Shown: positions 8,919 to 17,999 of the stretch, piece after piece
How positions within the stretch are numbered: the first letter of the stretch is position 1
Layout: each line of letters starts with the position of its first letter
Origin: Aequorivita todarodis
Lineage (GTDB): Bacteria > Bacteroidota > Bacteroidia > Flavobacteriales > Flavobacteriaceae
Direction of reading: 5' to 3'
Assembly (NCBI RefSeq): GCF_028561335.1
Contig: NZ_JAQQTG010000016.1
Location: forward strand, 227,819 to 291,818
Length of the DNA: 64,000 nucleotides
Notes under the pieces: generated by a model
What the model saw: only the letters and a program-made list of their open reading frames with translations
Told to the model about the DNA's origin: nothing
The model's database searches: none
Position numbers and translations under genes: made by a program

Positions 8919-10757
8919 ATGAAAGAATCACAGAAAAAAACCATTTTACTTCTTTTTTCTATTTTCAGTCTTTGCCTGAACGCCCAAAAAAATCTTGATT
9001 CGCTATATGGAGTCTGGCAGGATAAGACCCAGGCAGATTCTAGTCGAATAAAAGCTCTAAAGGATTATATTTGGGAAGGCTATCTTTTCTCTCAGCCAGA
9101 TACCGCTCTTATATTAATAGAAAAGCTATATCAATTTTCAAATAAAAAAGAAAACTTAATAGGAATAGCTGGAGCAACGGATTTGAAAGGTGCTTTCTAT
9201 GACAATCATGGGATGTCTGCTAAAGCATTAGATTATTATCAAAGCGGTTTAAAAATACGAAAAAAAATAAATGATGCACGTGGGATAGCTGTTTCTTTAA
9301 ATCATATTGGGAACTTGTATTTGATTCAAGAGAATTTTATCAAAGCCCTGGAATACTATCAAAAAGCTTTAGAAATACAGGAGCAACACAAATATAAAAA
9401 TGGAGTTAATTTCAGTTTAACCAATATTGGAATTGTCTATAGTAGGCTGGAGGACTATTCAAAAGCATTAGACTTTTTACAAAGAGGTTTGGATATTCAT
9501 GAAGAAATTGGAGACCTATACGGAATTGCCATAACCTCGGGAAACATAGGAGATGTTTATCGTTTCCAAGGGAATTACATTAAGGCAATGACTTATTATG
9601 AAACAAGTCTTAAATCATTTGAAAAAATAGGATATAAAACAGGAATAGCTATTTCTCTTTCTATTATGGCAATAATTCAAATAGATCAAGGCGATTATAA
9701 AAAGGCCATTGAAGCCTGTCAAAAAAGTCTTGATTTAGCTTTGGAGATAGGCGCCATCCATGAGCAAAAAGAAGCATGCGCCTGTTTATACGAAACCTAC
9801 AAGAAGTTAGGCAATGGCACTAAAGCCTTGGAATTTCACGAACAAATGTTGGTCCTAAACGACAGTTTACAATCAGAAGAAACCTCTAAAAAACTACAGC
9901 AGATGGAATTTGCCAAGCAAGTATTGGCAGATAGTTTGGCGCAAGTAGAGAAAGATCTAAAAATTGAAATGGCACATCAAAACGAAGTGCGCAAAAAAGA
10001 TAAAAACAGAAATATAGCCATAGGGGTGGGCATCTTCTTTTTATTGGCTGCAGGCGGATTTTACAGCAGGTGGCATTATGTAAAAAAATCGAAAGCAGTT
10101 ATAGAAAAAGAAAAGAATCGGTCTGAAAATTTATTGCTCAATATTCTTCCCTCAGAAATAGCAGAGGAACTCAAAGCTAAGGGAAGTGCAGATGCCAGGG
10201 ATTTTGATATGGTTTCAATCCTTTTTACGGACTTCAAGGGGTTTACCCAAGCATCAGAGAAATTAACCGCCAAGGAGCTCATTGAAGAGATCAATGTTTG
10301 CTTTAAGGCTTTTGATCACATCTGTGAAAAACACGGGATTGAAAAAATAAAAACAATAGGTGATGCGTATATGGCCGCTGGTGGATTACCAATCCCTTCA
10401 GATAATTCTACTAAAAATACGGTTCTGGCGGGTCTAGAAATGCAGGCTTTTATTTCAGATCGAATTGGAGAAAAAAATAAATTGAATGAAATGTCATTTA
10501 AGATGCGATTAGGAATCCACACGGGGCCGGTGGTAGCAGGCATCGTTGGGGTAAAGAAATTTCAATACGACATTTGGGGGGATACAGTGAACATAGCATC
10601 ACGTATGGAAAGTAGTGGCGAAATAGGAAAAGTGAACATCTCTGAAGGCACTTATGAATTGCTGAAAAATGACCCCGATCTTATTTTTACAAGCCGGGGG
10701 AGAATTGAAGCCAAAGGAAAAGGCGAAATCGAGATGTTTTTTGTCACCAAACGCTAA
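8919..10757 (+). CDS. Membrane TPR protein with class III adenylate cyclase domain
   Basis: Predicted to make cAMP from ATP. The ATG at 8919 is preferred to a TTG 12 bases upstream. Order over 612 residues: signal peptide (to about 23), five to six TPR repeats (about 75-300, with recurrent ALxYYxxxLxI and GNIxxxY), a charged coiled linker, one membrane helix (about 366-384), and a class III cyclase domain. Metal-binding Asp are seen in FTDFKGFT and GDAYMA. Lys in KTIGDAY and Asp in YDIWGDT are the residue pair that selects ATP; guanylate cyclases have Glu and Cys there. The catalytic Asn and Arg are in NIASRME. The TPRs would face the periplasm and the cyclase the cytoplasm. It appears monocistronic. 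Confidence 0.92.
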   Translation: MKESQKKTILLLFSIFSLCLNAQKNLDSLYGVWQDKTQADSSRIKALKDYIWEGYLFSQPDTALILIEKLYQFSNKKENLIGIAGATDLKGAFYDNHGMSAKALDYYQSGLKIRKKINDARGIAVSLNHIGNLYLIQENFIKALEYYQKALEIQEQHKYKNGVNFSLTNIGIVYSRLEDYSKALDFLQRGLDIHEEIGDLYGIAITSGNIGDVYRFQGNYIKAMTYYETSLKSFEKIGYKTGIAISLSIMAIIQIDQGDYKKAIEACQKSLDLALEIGAIHEQKEACACLYETYKKLGNGTKALEFHEQMLVLNDSLQSEETSKKLQQMEFAKQVLADSLAQVEKDLKIEMAHQNEVRKKDKNRNIAIGVGIFFLLAAGGFYSRWHYVKKSKAVIEKEKNRSENLLLNILPSEIAEELKAKGSADARDFDMVSILFTDFKGFTQASEKLTAKELIEEINVCFKAFDHICEKHGIEKIKTIGDAYMAAGGLPIPSDNSTKNTVLAGLEMQAFISDRIGEKNKLNEMSFKMRLGIHTGPVVAGIVGVKKFQYDIWGDTVNIASRMESSGEIGKVNISEGTYELLKNDPDLIFTSRGRIEAKGKGEIEMFFVTKR

Positions 10758-10971
10758 CTAGTTGCGTAAATACACCAATTTACCCACAGCAGCATATTAA
10801 ATATAAATTCTCGCCTATTTTTAAAAATTGGACGGTCAAATCGCTTTTGGGTTTCTTAAATTTAAACTGCTTCAGCTCTTAAATATGCTATTATTCAAAG
10901 GTCTTTTTCAGTAAGCGCGCAACCTTTTAAAAAATTTCAGACTATAGGGTAACACTGTAACAAAAACGATT

Positions 10972-12009
10972 ATGAAAAATCTTTGGCTTTTACCCTTTTT
11001 TCTACTATTCACAATTTTTAATTCCTGCGAAAATGAACCCATCAGCAAAGCAGACCCCTCAAAAGTTATTCAAGTAAATTCAGAATTGTACCATCTTATC
11101 CAAAAAGCGGCCGGCAACGACTTTGAAAATGAAATAACCTGCATCGATTTCAACTACCCTTTTACCCTTGTCATTTATGACGAGAATATGGATATTTTCG
11201 GCTACCAAGTTATAAATAGCGATATTGAGTTCAGTGAGTTTTTGGGAACTCTGGAAGAAGGAAAATCCATTGGGCTAAGTTACCCAATAACCAGTATTTT
11301 AAACAATGGCCAACCCTATGAAATCAACAATAACGACGAACTGAAAGAAGCCATAGACAAATGCCTGGAGGCAGACACCATCACAACCTGCAACAATATT
11401 CTTACGGAAACTTCCTGTATATGGAAGATAAATCATTTGGATGGCCCAAACAGCGAATATGAGGGTGCCTATTTTGAAGTGAGCAATTTTGGAAACGCAG
11501 GTTTATATTTCCAAGACCACTCTTTCGGCGGCACGTGGATTACCTATTTTATTGAAGACGAATTGCATCTCAATATATTTTTAAGCGGCGATGAAAACAT
11601 TAGCACTGATTGGAATTTTGATTGGAAAGTAATAAGTTTTGACGAATCACAAATGGAAATCACAAATGGAACAGACAGCTATCGTCTCATAAAAGATTGT
11701 TACGAACCCTGCCGAAAATTTCTTTTTGAGGAATGTGAAACTGAACCAAATTCCGGCAAAGCAATATTCGATTTGGAAAGTTATTTTGAATGTTTCTTTC
11801 CGTTAACCGGTATAAATGACCCGGCAACCGTGGTGGCAAGTTATTATGAAACCTATGAAGATATGCAGGCGGGCACTAATGCCATTGTAAATTTACCATA
11901 CGAAAACAACGTAAACCCCCAAATTATTTATGTTAGATTTGACGATATAATTACTGGCGAATTTGTTACGAACTTACCAATAATTCTAAAAGCAATATCA
12001 TGTGCCTAA
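10972..12009 (+). CDS. Lipoprotein with a C-terminal adhesin-like repeat unit, unknown function
   Basis: MKNLWLLPFFLLFTIFNSC is a lipoprotein signal. The first 250 residues match nothing I recognise and are acidic, with several Cys. Residues about 285-340 (AGTNAIVNLPYENNVNPQ then IYVRF) look like one copy of the AGTNPIxNPxxYxNxxNPQxIYVRV repeat that occurs many times in long flavobacterial gliding and adhesin proteins; here it stands alone at the C-terminus. The stop codon overlaps the GTG start of the sigma factor gene by 8 bases, so translation is probably coupled. That places it as first gene of a three-gene operon with an ECF sigma factor and a membrane protein. Confidence 0.8.
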   Translation: MKNLWLLPFFLLFTIFNSCENEPISKADPSKVIQVNSELYHLIQKAAGNDFENEITCIDFNYPFTLVIYDENMDIFGYQVINSDIEFSEFLGTLEEGKSIGLSYPITSILNNGQPYEINNNDELKEAIDKCLEADTITTCNNILTETSCIWKINHLDGPNSEYEGAYFEVSNFGNAGLYFQDHSFGGTWITYFIEDELHLNIFLSGDENISTDWNFDWKVISFDESQMEITNGTDSYRLIKDCYEPCRKFLFEECETEPNSGKAIFDLESYFECFFPLTGINDPATVVASYYETYEDMQAGTNAIVNLPYENNVNPQIIYVRFDDIITGEFVTNLPIILKAISCA

Positions 12010-12571
12010 AACTTCCAGAATCTATTTGAAAGAAACCGAGCTCATAAAAGCCTGCATACAAAACAACCGGACAGCCCAAAACGAATTGTTCCGGAAATAC
12101 AAGGACACCCTCTATTTTACCTCTTTAAAATATTGCAGAAACGAAGCCGATGCCGAAGACAACCTGCACGATGCCTTTATAGCTATTTTCCAAAAAATAA
12201 AAACCTATAAAAACAAAGGTTCCATTGAAGGTTGGATGAAGCGGATAACCATCTATAAAGCCATTGACAAATACAAAGCCAATAAGCCTGTAAACGTGGA
12301 AATAAAAGATGATATTCTTGGGGAAACAGTAGAAATGAACGAAGAATCGCATATTTCGCTGGACCAACTCTTAAAACTTATCCAAGAACTGCCAGACCAG
12401 TACCGGCTCGTTTTTAACCTTTACCAAATGGATGGTTTTTCACATAAGGAAATCGCTAGTCTTTTGAATATTTCCGAAGGCACCTCAAAATCAAATTACT
12501 ACCGTGCAAAATTAAATTTACGGGATAAAATTATAGCATTGAACAAATCCCTCAACCCAAAAACGCATTAA
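12002..12571 (+). CDS. ECF-type RNA polymerase sigma factor
   Basis: An extracytoplasmic function sigma factor that would redirect RNA polymerase to its own promoters. The 189 residues show region 2 (LFRKYKDTLYFTSLKYCRNEADAEDNLHDAF, given by its parts ENxLHDAFI and KIKTYKNKGS) and region 4 (LPDQYRLVFNLYQMDGFSHK with EIASLLNISEGTSKSNYYRAK). The GTG at 12002 overlaps the lipoprotein gene; a TTG at 12026 is an alternative. The downstream single-helix membrane protein is the natural candidate for its antagonist, but has no recognisable anti-sigma domain. Confidence 0.9.
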   Translation: MPKTSRIYLKETELIKACIQNNRTAQNELFRKYKDTLYFTSLKYCRNEADAEDNLHDAFIAIFQKIKTYKNKGSIEGWMKRITIYKAIDKYKANKPVNVEIKDDILGETVEMNEESHISLDQLLKLIQELPDQYRLVFNLYQMDGFSHKEIASLLNISEGTSKSNYYRAKLNLRDKIIALNKSLNPKTH

Positions 12572-12573
12572 AA

Positions 12574-13245
12574 ATGGGACAAAAGAAAGACATAGGAACG
12601 TTTTTTGAAACAAAACTGAACGGCGGAAAGAAAACTCCCAACCAAAGCCTTTGGGAAAAAATAAACCTCTCTTTGGATGAAGAAACGCGCAGGCGAAAGC
12701 GAACTCTTTTGTATTGGCTCGTGGGTGGAGGCCTCTTTGTTTCGTTGGGATTGTTTCTATTGCTTTCCAATGGAAATTTTTCACAAACCAATCTTCATAC
12801 CGATCAAAACAACATTCTTCTAAATGATCAATCTAATTCCAATTCAGAAGAAAAAAACAATAAAACAGCCATTGAAAAAGAAACCAGTGGGCTGTCTTCT
12901 GAAATTTCCAAAAAAGACTCATTAACTGTAAAAAATAATGATGAAACACTATCAAAAATAGAGTCAACAAAAGAAAATCTAGAAAAAGATGAATTAGCAA
13001 ATTCCAAAAAAACGAAACAATCCACAAAACAAATAAGTTCTGGAAGCAAAGCCAAAAAAGACCTATCAAACAAAGAAAGCATTGATGAAACTTTTAGCGT
13101 TACAACAAAATATTACTACTACAACAACGAAGATGGGAAGCGAATAATAACAACCGACAAAAATGAAATAGACAGTCTTATTATTAGAAAGCACCAATCC
13201 TTGGATTCAATAACGACAAAAAAAATAGACAGTCTTGAACAATAG
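12574..13245 (+). CDS. Single-pass membrane protein with low-complexity periplasmic region, possible anti-sigma factor
   Basis: Starts 2 bases after the sigma factor stop codon. The 223 residues show a short cytoplasmic part (about 1-45, ending in the basic stretch TRRRKRT), one membrane helix (about 46-66) and a long tail of Lys, Ser, Asn and Glu. Such a topology and position fits an anti-sigma factor whose N-terminus would bind sigma, but no zinc-binding ZAS motif (HxxxCxxC) or FecR-like domain is present. Function is therefore inferred from context only. Confidence 0.7.
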   Translation: MGQKKDIGTFFETKLNGGKKTPNQSLWEKINLSLDEETRRRKRTLLYWLVGGGLFVSLGLFLLLSNGNFSQTNLHTDQNNILLNDQSNSNSEEKNNKTAIEKETSGLSSEISKKDSLTVKNNDETLSKIESTKENLEKDELANSKKTKQSTKQISSGSKAKKDLSNKESIDETFSVTTKYYYYNNEDGKRIITTDKNEIDSLIIRKHQSLDSITTKKIDSLEQ

Positions 13246-13373
13246 ATGAAAATTTCCATAGTTAGAAATACTGCATATATGGAAAGATTTAAAAACTTTT
13301 GTAACCTTTTCCGTATTTGTTACGTATAACAGATTACAAAAGTTTAAAACTTAATCTACAGGACATTTCTTAA

Positions 13374-14237
13374 ATGAGACAACTTAAAATTACAAAGCAG
13401 GTAACCAACAGGGAAACCGCTTCATTAGACAAGTACCTTCAGGAAATTGGAAAAGTTGACTTAATCACCGCAGACGAAGAAGTAGAATTGGCACAACGCA
13501 TAAAAGCGGGTGACCAACGCGCTTTGGAAAAATTGACCAAGGCCAACCTTCGTTTCGTTGTTTCGGTGGCAAAGCAATACCAAAACCAAGGGCTTACCCT
13601 TCCCGATCTTATCAACGAAGGAAACCTTGGCCTTATTAAAGCCGCACAGCGTTTTGACGAAACCCGAGGTTTCAAATTTATTTCCTACGCCGTTTGGTGG
13701 ATCCGCCAGTCTATCCTTCAAGCTTTGGCTGAGCAATCTCGTATTGTGCGACTTCCTTTAAATAAAATTGGAAGCATCAACAAGATCAACAAAATGTACG
13801 CTTATTTGGAGCAAGCCAATGAGCGCCCACCTTCTGCGGAGGAAATTGCCAAAGAATTGGACATGACCATCAACGACGTAAAAGAGTCTATGAAAAACTC
13901 CGGCCGCCACGTATCGATGGACGCACCACTTGTGGAAGGAGAGGACAGCAACTTATACGACGTTCTGCGAAGTGGCGAAAGCCCAAACCCAGACCGTGCC
14001 TTGTTGCACGAATCGCTCCGTACCGAAATTGAGCGTGCCTTGGAAACCCTTACACCCCGTGAGGCAGACGTTATCCGTTTGTACTTCGGCCTTGGCGACC
14101 AGCACCCAATGACGTTGGAAGAAATAGGCGAAACCTTTGATCTTACCCGTGAGCGCGTGCGCCAAATTAAAGAAAAGGCAATCAGAAGATTGAAACACAC
14201 TTCAAGAAGCAAAATATTGATGACCTATTTGGGATAA
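13374..14237 (+). CDS. rpoD: Primary sigma factor RpoD, Bacteroidetes type
   Basis: Directs RNA polymerase to housekeeping promoters, which in this phylum carry TTTG / TAnnTTTG boxes. The 287 residues are the normal short Bacteroidetes length, lacking region 1.1 and the large non-conserved insert. Visible are region 1.2 ([20 protein letters not shown]), region 2 ([20 protein letters not shown], then [10 protein letters not shown] and [13 protein letters not shown]), region 3 and region 4 with [15 protein letters not shown] terminator follows. Confidence 0.98.
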   Translation: MRQLKITKQVTNRETASLDKYLQEIGKVDLITADEEVELAQRIKAGDQRALEKLTKANLRFVVSVAKQYQNQGLTLPDLINEGNLGLIKAAQRFDETRGFKFISYAVWWIRQSILQALAEQSRIVRLPLNKIGSINKINKMYAYLEQANERPPSAEEIAKELDMTINDVKESMKNSGRHVSMDAPLVEGEDSNLYDVLRSGESPNPDRALLHESLRTEIERALETLTPREADVIRLYFGLGDQHPMTLEEIGETFDLTRERVRQIKEKAIRRLKHTSRSKILMTYLG

Positions 14238-14314
14238 GGCCCATAACGATAACTTACAGTATCAGTTTTTCAGCCAGTCTGAAAAAATACTGTTCGTTTT
14301 TTGATTGATGAATG

Positions 14315-14344
14315 ACCTCCGGCTGATTACCGGAGGTTTTTTTG
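14315..14344 (+). terminator. Terminator after rpoD
   Basis: ACCTCCGG (14315-14322) pairs with CCGGAGGT (14330-14337) and is followed by a run of T. Confidence 0.9.
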
Positions 14345-14396
14345 TTAAAATCCCAAACAGAAAGCACCAAATACCAAATAAGCAATCAACCCCTAA

Positions 14397-14487
14397 ACTT
14401 TTACCCATAAACTTATAAACCCATAAACTTATAAACTTATAAACGCTTCAACACATAAACTTATAAACCCATAAACTCCAAACTTAT
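14397..14487 (+). repeat. Degenerate CATAAACTTATAAAC repeats before rpe
   Basis: Six to seven imperfect copies of ATAAACTTATAAACCC-like units fill the gap between the rpoD terminator and the rpe promoter. Related short units (CATAAAC, or its complement GTTTATG) occur near 3043-3072 and 40569-40592. Confidence 0.65.
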
Positions 14488-14490
14488 AGC

Positions 14491-14498
14491 TACCTTTG
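14491..14498 (+). promoter_or_regulatory. -7 promoter box of rpe
   Basis: TACCTTTG exactly fits TAnnTTTG. With the start codon at 14516 the leader would be only about 15 bases. Confidence 0.6.
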
Positions 14499-14515
14499 CA
14501 TAAAATTTCAAAAAA

Positions 14516-15175
14516 ATGAGCCACACAATTATAGCCCCATCCATCCTGGCAGCGGATTTTGCAAACCTGCAGCGCGATATTGAAATGATAAACAACAGTG
14601 AAGCAGATTGGTTTCATCTCGACGTTATGGACGGCGTTTTTGTTCCGAATATTTCTTTCGGTATGCCTGTAATTAAGAGCATAGCCATACATGCCAAAAA
14701 ACCATTGGACGTACATTTAATGATTATCGATCCCGATCGTTACCTAAAGACTTTTGCAGATTTGGGAACAAACATACTTACGGTCCATTACGAAGCCTGT
14801 ACGCATCTTCACCGTACCCTGCAAGGTATAAAGGCGGAAGGAATGCAAGCAGGTGTTGCCATTAATCCACATACCAACGTTTCACTTTTAGAAGACACCA
14901 TAAATGATATTGACTTGGTTTGCATGATGAGCGTTAACCCCGGTTTTGGCGGACAAAGTTTCATTGAGAATACCTACAAAAAAGTTAAGCAGCTTCGTAA
15001 AATAATTGAAGCGAACAACGCTAAAACCAAAATTGAAATTGACGGCGGTGTTACCAATAAAAACGCCAAACAGCTCGTTGATGCCGGAGCCGATGTTTTG
15101 GTTGCCGGAAGTTATGTTTTTGGCGCGAGCAACCCAACCCAAACAATTCAAGATTTAAAAAATATTGTACTATAG
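14516..15175 (+). CDS. rpe: Ribulose-phosphate 3-epimerase
   Basis: Interconverts ribulose 5-phosphate and xylulose 5-phosphate in the pentose phosphate pathway. The 219 residues form the expected single TIM barrel: IAPSILAADFANL at the start, HLDVMDGVFVPNISFGMPV with metal-binding His and Asp, DVHLMI, MSVNPGFGGQSFI and IDGGV near the end with the phosphate site ADVLVAGSYVF. It is followed after 9 bases by the ypdA-like gene, so the two are probably cotranscribed. Confidence 0.97.
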   Translation: MSHTIIAPSILAADFANLQRDIEMINNSEADWFHLDVMDGVFVPNISFGMPVIKSIAIHAKKPLDVHLMIIDPDRYLKTFADLGTNILTVHYEACTHLHRTLQGIKAEGMQAGVAINPHTNVSLLEDTINDIDLVCMMSVNPGFGGQSFIENTYKKVKQLRKIIEANNAKTKIEIDGGVTNKNAKQLVDAGADVLVAGSYVFGASNPTQTIQDLKNIVL

Positions 15176-15184
15176 TACTGCAAA

Positions 15185-16183
15185 ATGCCCACTGTTTCTT
15201 CTGAAAATTTATTTGACGTTTTAATAATTGGCGCTGGGCCCATAGGCATTGCCTGTGCCTTGGAATGCAAAAAAAACGATCTTAATTACATCGTGGTTGA
15301 AAAAGGAACGCTCACCAATTCGCTCTACAACTATCCGCTGAATATGAGCTTTTTTTCCACTTCAGAAAAACTGGAGATTGACGGCATTCCCTTTATCAGC
15401 AATAATCCAAAGCCTTCACGCAACGAGGCACTGGAATATTATCGTCGTGTGGCCACTTCAAATAAGCTTAATATTCATTTGTATGAAAAGATTATTTCAG
15501 TAGAAAAAGTCGGTGATCATTTCGAGATCACTTCTAATAAAAAAAGCTATAGCGCTACAAATTTAATTGTAAGTACAGGATTTTACGACATTCCAAAAAT
15601 GCTGAACGTTCCCGGGGAAGACTTGCCAAAAGTGACGCACTATTATAAGGAAGCCCATCCCTTTGTGATGCAAAAGGCCATTGTGGTTGGCGCCAGTAAT
15701 TCGGCAGTGGATGCAGCTTTGGAAATATGGCGCAAAGGCGGTGAAGTAACTATGGTTGTTCGCGGGCCTGAAATTGGTACGCGCGTAAAATACTGGGTAA
15801 AGCCCGATATTGAAAACCGAATAAAAGAGGGAAGTATCAAGGCATATTTTAATTCAGAAGTGATCGAGATAACGGAAACTGAAGTAACGATCAAAACTCC
15901 GACAGGCAACCGAACACTTCAGAATGATTTTGTGGTCGCGTTGACAGGCTATAAACCAGATTTTGACTTTTTAAGAAAATTGGGGATTCATCTTTCAGAA
16001 GATGAAAACCATTTTCCACAATACAATCCGGACACGATGGAAACAAATATTCAGGGACTTTACCTGGCCGGGGTTATTTGCGGCGGAATGGAAACCCACA
16101 AGTGGTTTATTGAGAATTCCCGGATACATTCAAAAATAATTGCCCGGCATATTTCACAAAAAATCAATACCCTGCAAAATTAA
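15185..16183 (+). CDS. ypdA: YpdA-family FAD-dependent (putative bacillithiol disulfide) reductase
   Basis: The 332 residues have an FAD-binding GAGPIG at 16-21, a second Rossmann motif VVGASNSAVDAA near residue 165, and a C-terminal GVICGGMETHKWFIENSR block seen in YpdA proteins. By family knowledge YpdA reduces bacillithiol disulfide with NADPH, or supports that system; it lacks the CxxC of thioredoxin reductases. Whether the organism makes bacillithiol cannot be judged from this window. Cotranscription with rpe is likely. Its 3' end overlaps the convergent peptidase gene by 20 bases. Confidence 0.88.
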   Translation: MPTVSSENLFDVLIIGAGPIGIACALECKKNDLNYIVVEKGTLTNSLYNYPLNMSFFSTSEKLEIDGIPFISNNPKPSRNEALEYYRRVATSNKLNIHLYEKIISVEKVGDHFEITSNKKSYSATNLIVSTGFYDIPKMLNVPGEDLPKVTHYYKEAHPFVMQKAIVVGASNSAVDAALEIWRKGGEVTMVVRGPEIGTRVKYWVKPDIENRIKEGSIKAYFNSEVIEITETEVTIKTPTGNRTLQNDFVVALTGYKPDFDFLRKLGIHLSEDENHFPQYNPDTMETNIQGLYLAGVICGGMETHKWFIENSRIHSKIIARHISQKINTLQN

Positions 16184-17000
16184 AATTTAACAGCTTTTTG
16201 GTGTGTTCGTAGAGTTTAGGGAAAATTGCCTTAAAATCTTCGGGGGACTCCAAAAAGTATTCTGTGAGCACTGCCAAAAATTCATATTGATTGGTAAAGG
16301 CGTATGCCCTAAAAAAGTTGGTTTTGTCCAATTTATCCTTTAATTCCTGTTTTGTCAAAAGCTTCAAAATATTTTGAAAATGTTTTGTGAAACGAATGGA
16401 ATCCAAGTCTCTGCCGCTAATTGCCTCCAACTGCATGGCGTGCATAAATTCGTGGATTCCCACGTTGCGGTTATCATTGTCTATTTGAAATCCCTCTTCA
16501 AAATCTTTCCAGGAAAAGACCAACGCTTTTTCGCGAGGGTTGAATTCACCCTTATGGTAATTATTGTTGACCTTGCTGAAAAATTCCCCCGGATAGATAA
16601 GCACAAAATCGATTAGCGAATAGGCATAGTTTTTTCTTCCAAAACTTAACATGCAGCCGATGGCCGCGACCAATACCATCATTCGGTCATCTATGCTCAA
16701 CTCGCCTCTTCCCACAAATTTTTTATCCGAGATAAATTGGGCTACCCTGTGTTGAAATTGTTTTTTATGTTTTTCGGAGAGCGTGTCATAAAACCTGAAT
16801 TCCTTTTGAAGGATGGTCAATTGGGTATCCGGGAGTTTCTTATAGACAAGATAATGCCTAAAGAGCGGCCTATCAAATTTAGCTGCGTACCAATTCTCAA
16901 AAACCCTGAAAAGGAAAAAAGCAAAACCGAGAAGAACAATTCCGTAGGCATAGGGCGCTAGCCAAGGGGCATAGGCTTCGGTCTGGAGAATATGGCTCAT
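16164..17000 (-). CDS. MtfA-like zinc peptidase (M90) with N-terminal membrane helix
   Basis: The zinc-binding HExxH motif is seen as HEFMH at residues 183-187, followed by the late acidic motif YEFLAVLTEYFLESPEDF that aligns with E. coli MtfA. MtfA is a soluble peptidase that binds the Mlc repressor and so affects glucose PTS; no PTS is visible here. Unlike E. coli MtfA this protein begins with a hydrophobic helix (about residues 15-33), so it is probably membrane-anchored with the catalytic part in the cytoplasm. Its last 20 bases overlap the convergent ypdA-like gene. Confidence 0.85.
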   Translation of the reverse strand: MSHILQTEAYAPWLAPYAYGIVLLGFAFFLFRVFENWYAAKFDRPLFRHYLVYKKLPDTQLTILQKEFRFYDTLSEKHKKQFQHRVAQFISDKKFVGRGELSIDDRMMVLVAAIGCMLSFGRKNYAYSLIDFVLIYPGEFFSKVNNNYHKGEFNPREKALVFSWKDFEEGFQIDNDNRNVGIHEFMHAMQLEAISGRDLDSIRFTKHFQNILKLLTKQELKDKLDKTNFFRAYAFTNQYEFLAVLTEYFLESPEDFKAIFPKLYEHTKKLLNFNFAGY

Positions 17001-17081
17001 AGGCTAATACTGGGTGTTGAGGTAAAGTAAATATAACGATTTTCACGGCTAATTATTTCTTGGGAAAAAATTCAAAAAGAA

Positions 17082-17109
17082 AAATCCCCCACATCGCTGC
17101 CGGGGATTT
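17082..17109 (-). terminator. Orphan terminator-like hairpin
   Basis: AAATCCCC and GGGGATTT form a stem around an 11-base loop; the T-tract is better on the minus strand, where no gene precedes it. It is almost the same as the hairpin at 18501-18528 (same arms, loop end CTGC in both), so it may be a relic of duplication around the 17262 gene. Confidence 0.6.
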
Positions 17110-17261
17110 AATAACTATTGTTTAGACCTTTAGGTTTATTAAAATTTATGAAATATTTAAAATATTATAATAATTTTATTACATTTAATCTGATTATTAT
17201 GTCTTTCAACGAAGAAACCGAAAATCGTAAATAGAGTAGGTACAACTAAATATTTTAGATT

Positions 17262-17999
17262 ATGAAAAAATTAATTTTTTATTTTGGAATTGTTTTTGTT
17301 ATTTGTTTAAGTTTTTCTTGTGAAAGAGATCCGGAAAATTTTAATGTTAATAAAGACCAAGAAGTAGTTCAGAATACCACTGAAACTGAAGGAAAAACTG
17401 CATTTCAGACTAACTGCGACATTGTAAGTCCTGCATCAATTAATACCAACACCTCTGGTGTTTACAAAAATAGTAATGCCAAGTTTACCTATCAATCCAA
17501 TATTCCAAATCCCTCAGTTTATTGGAGTATACCATCCAATTCGGGAATTAGCATAGTTTCTGGTCAAAATACTGCAACGATTACTCTGGCCTTTTCCAAT
17601 ACGTTTAATGGAGCAACAATTTCCGCAAATGGAGTTGATGGGATTCTTAATTGTTCAGATATAGAGAATATTATAGTAGGAGGGTGTGGTAGTAGTTGTT
17701 GTATTCCTGAATTAGATAGTTACTGGATTTGCGGCGGATGGCCATATGGACATGGTGCCGTATATATAGATTTCACTGGATGTGACAGCTCTGTTGTAGA
17801 TCGAATTCATTGGCAACTAAGTGGGGCTAAATTTATATCCGGGCCATTGACAGGTTATAGCTCAGGAACAACATATGGACCAGCATCTCCTGGAAATATT
17901 GATGGCCAATGTGGCGTACCCATCCATGTTACAGCTACTGTCTATTATAATAATGGTTGTCCAACTCAAACACTAGAAGAAGATGTAGACACCTTTTGA
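17262..17999 (+). CDS. Lipoprotein with Ig/PKD-like segments, unknown function
   Basis: MKKLIFYFGIVFVICLSFSC is a clear lipoprotein signal. The mature 225 residues have Thr/Ser/Asn-rich strands; residues about 70-130 (VYWSIPSNSGISIVSG, ATITLAFSNTFNGATISA) resemble the Ig-like domains that follow each other in flavobacterial surface proteins. A CGSSCC cluster and eight other Cys suggest disulfide bonds. It stands alone between two near-identical hairpins and has its own terminator. Low GC and lack of conserved neighbours mark it as accessory. Confidence 0.75.
   Translation: MKKLIFYFGIVFVICLSFSCERDPENFNVNKDQEVVQNTTETEGKTAFQTNCDIVSPASINTNTSGVYKNSNAKFTYQSNIPNPSVYWSIPSNSGISIVSGQNTATITLAFSNTFNGATISANGVDGILNCSDIENIIVGGCGSSCCIPELDSYWICGGWPYGHGAVYIDFTGCDSSVVDRIHWQLSGAKFISGPLTGYSSGTTYGPASPGNIDGQCGVPIHVTATVYYNNGCPTQTLEEDVDTF

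Noticed and set aside
12574..13245. Calling this protein a definite anti-sigma factor
   Set aside because: Only position and topology support it; no ZAS or other known anti-sigma motif is seen.
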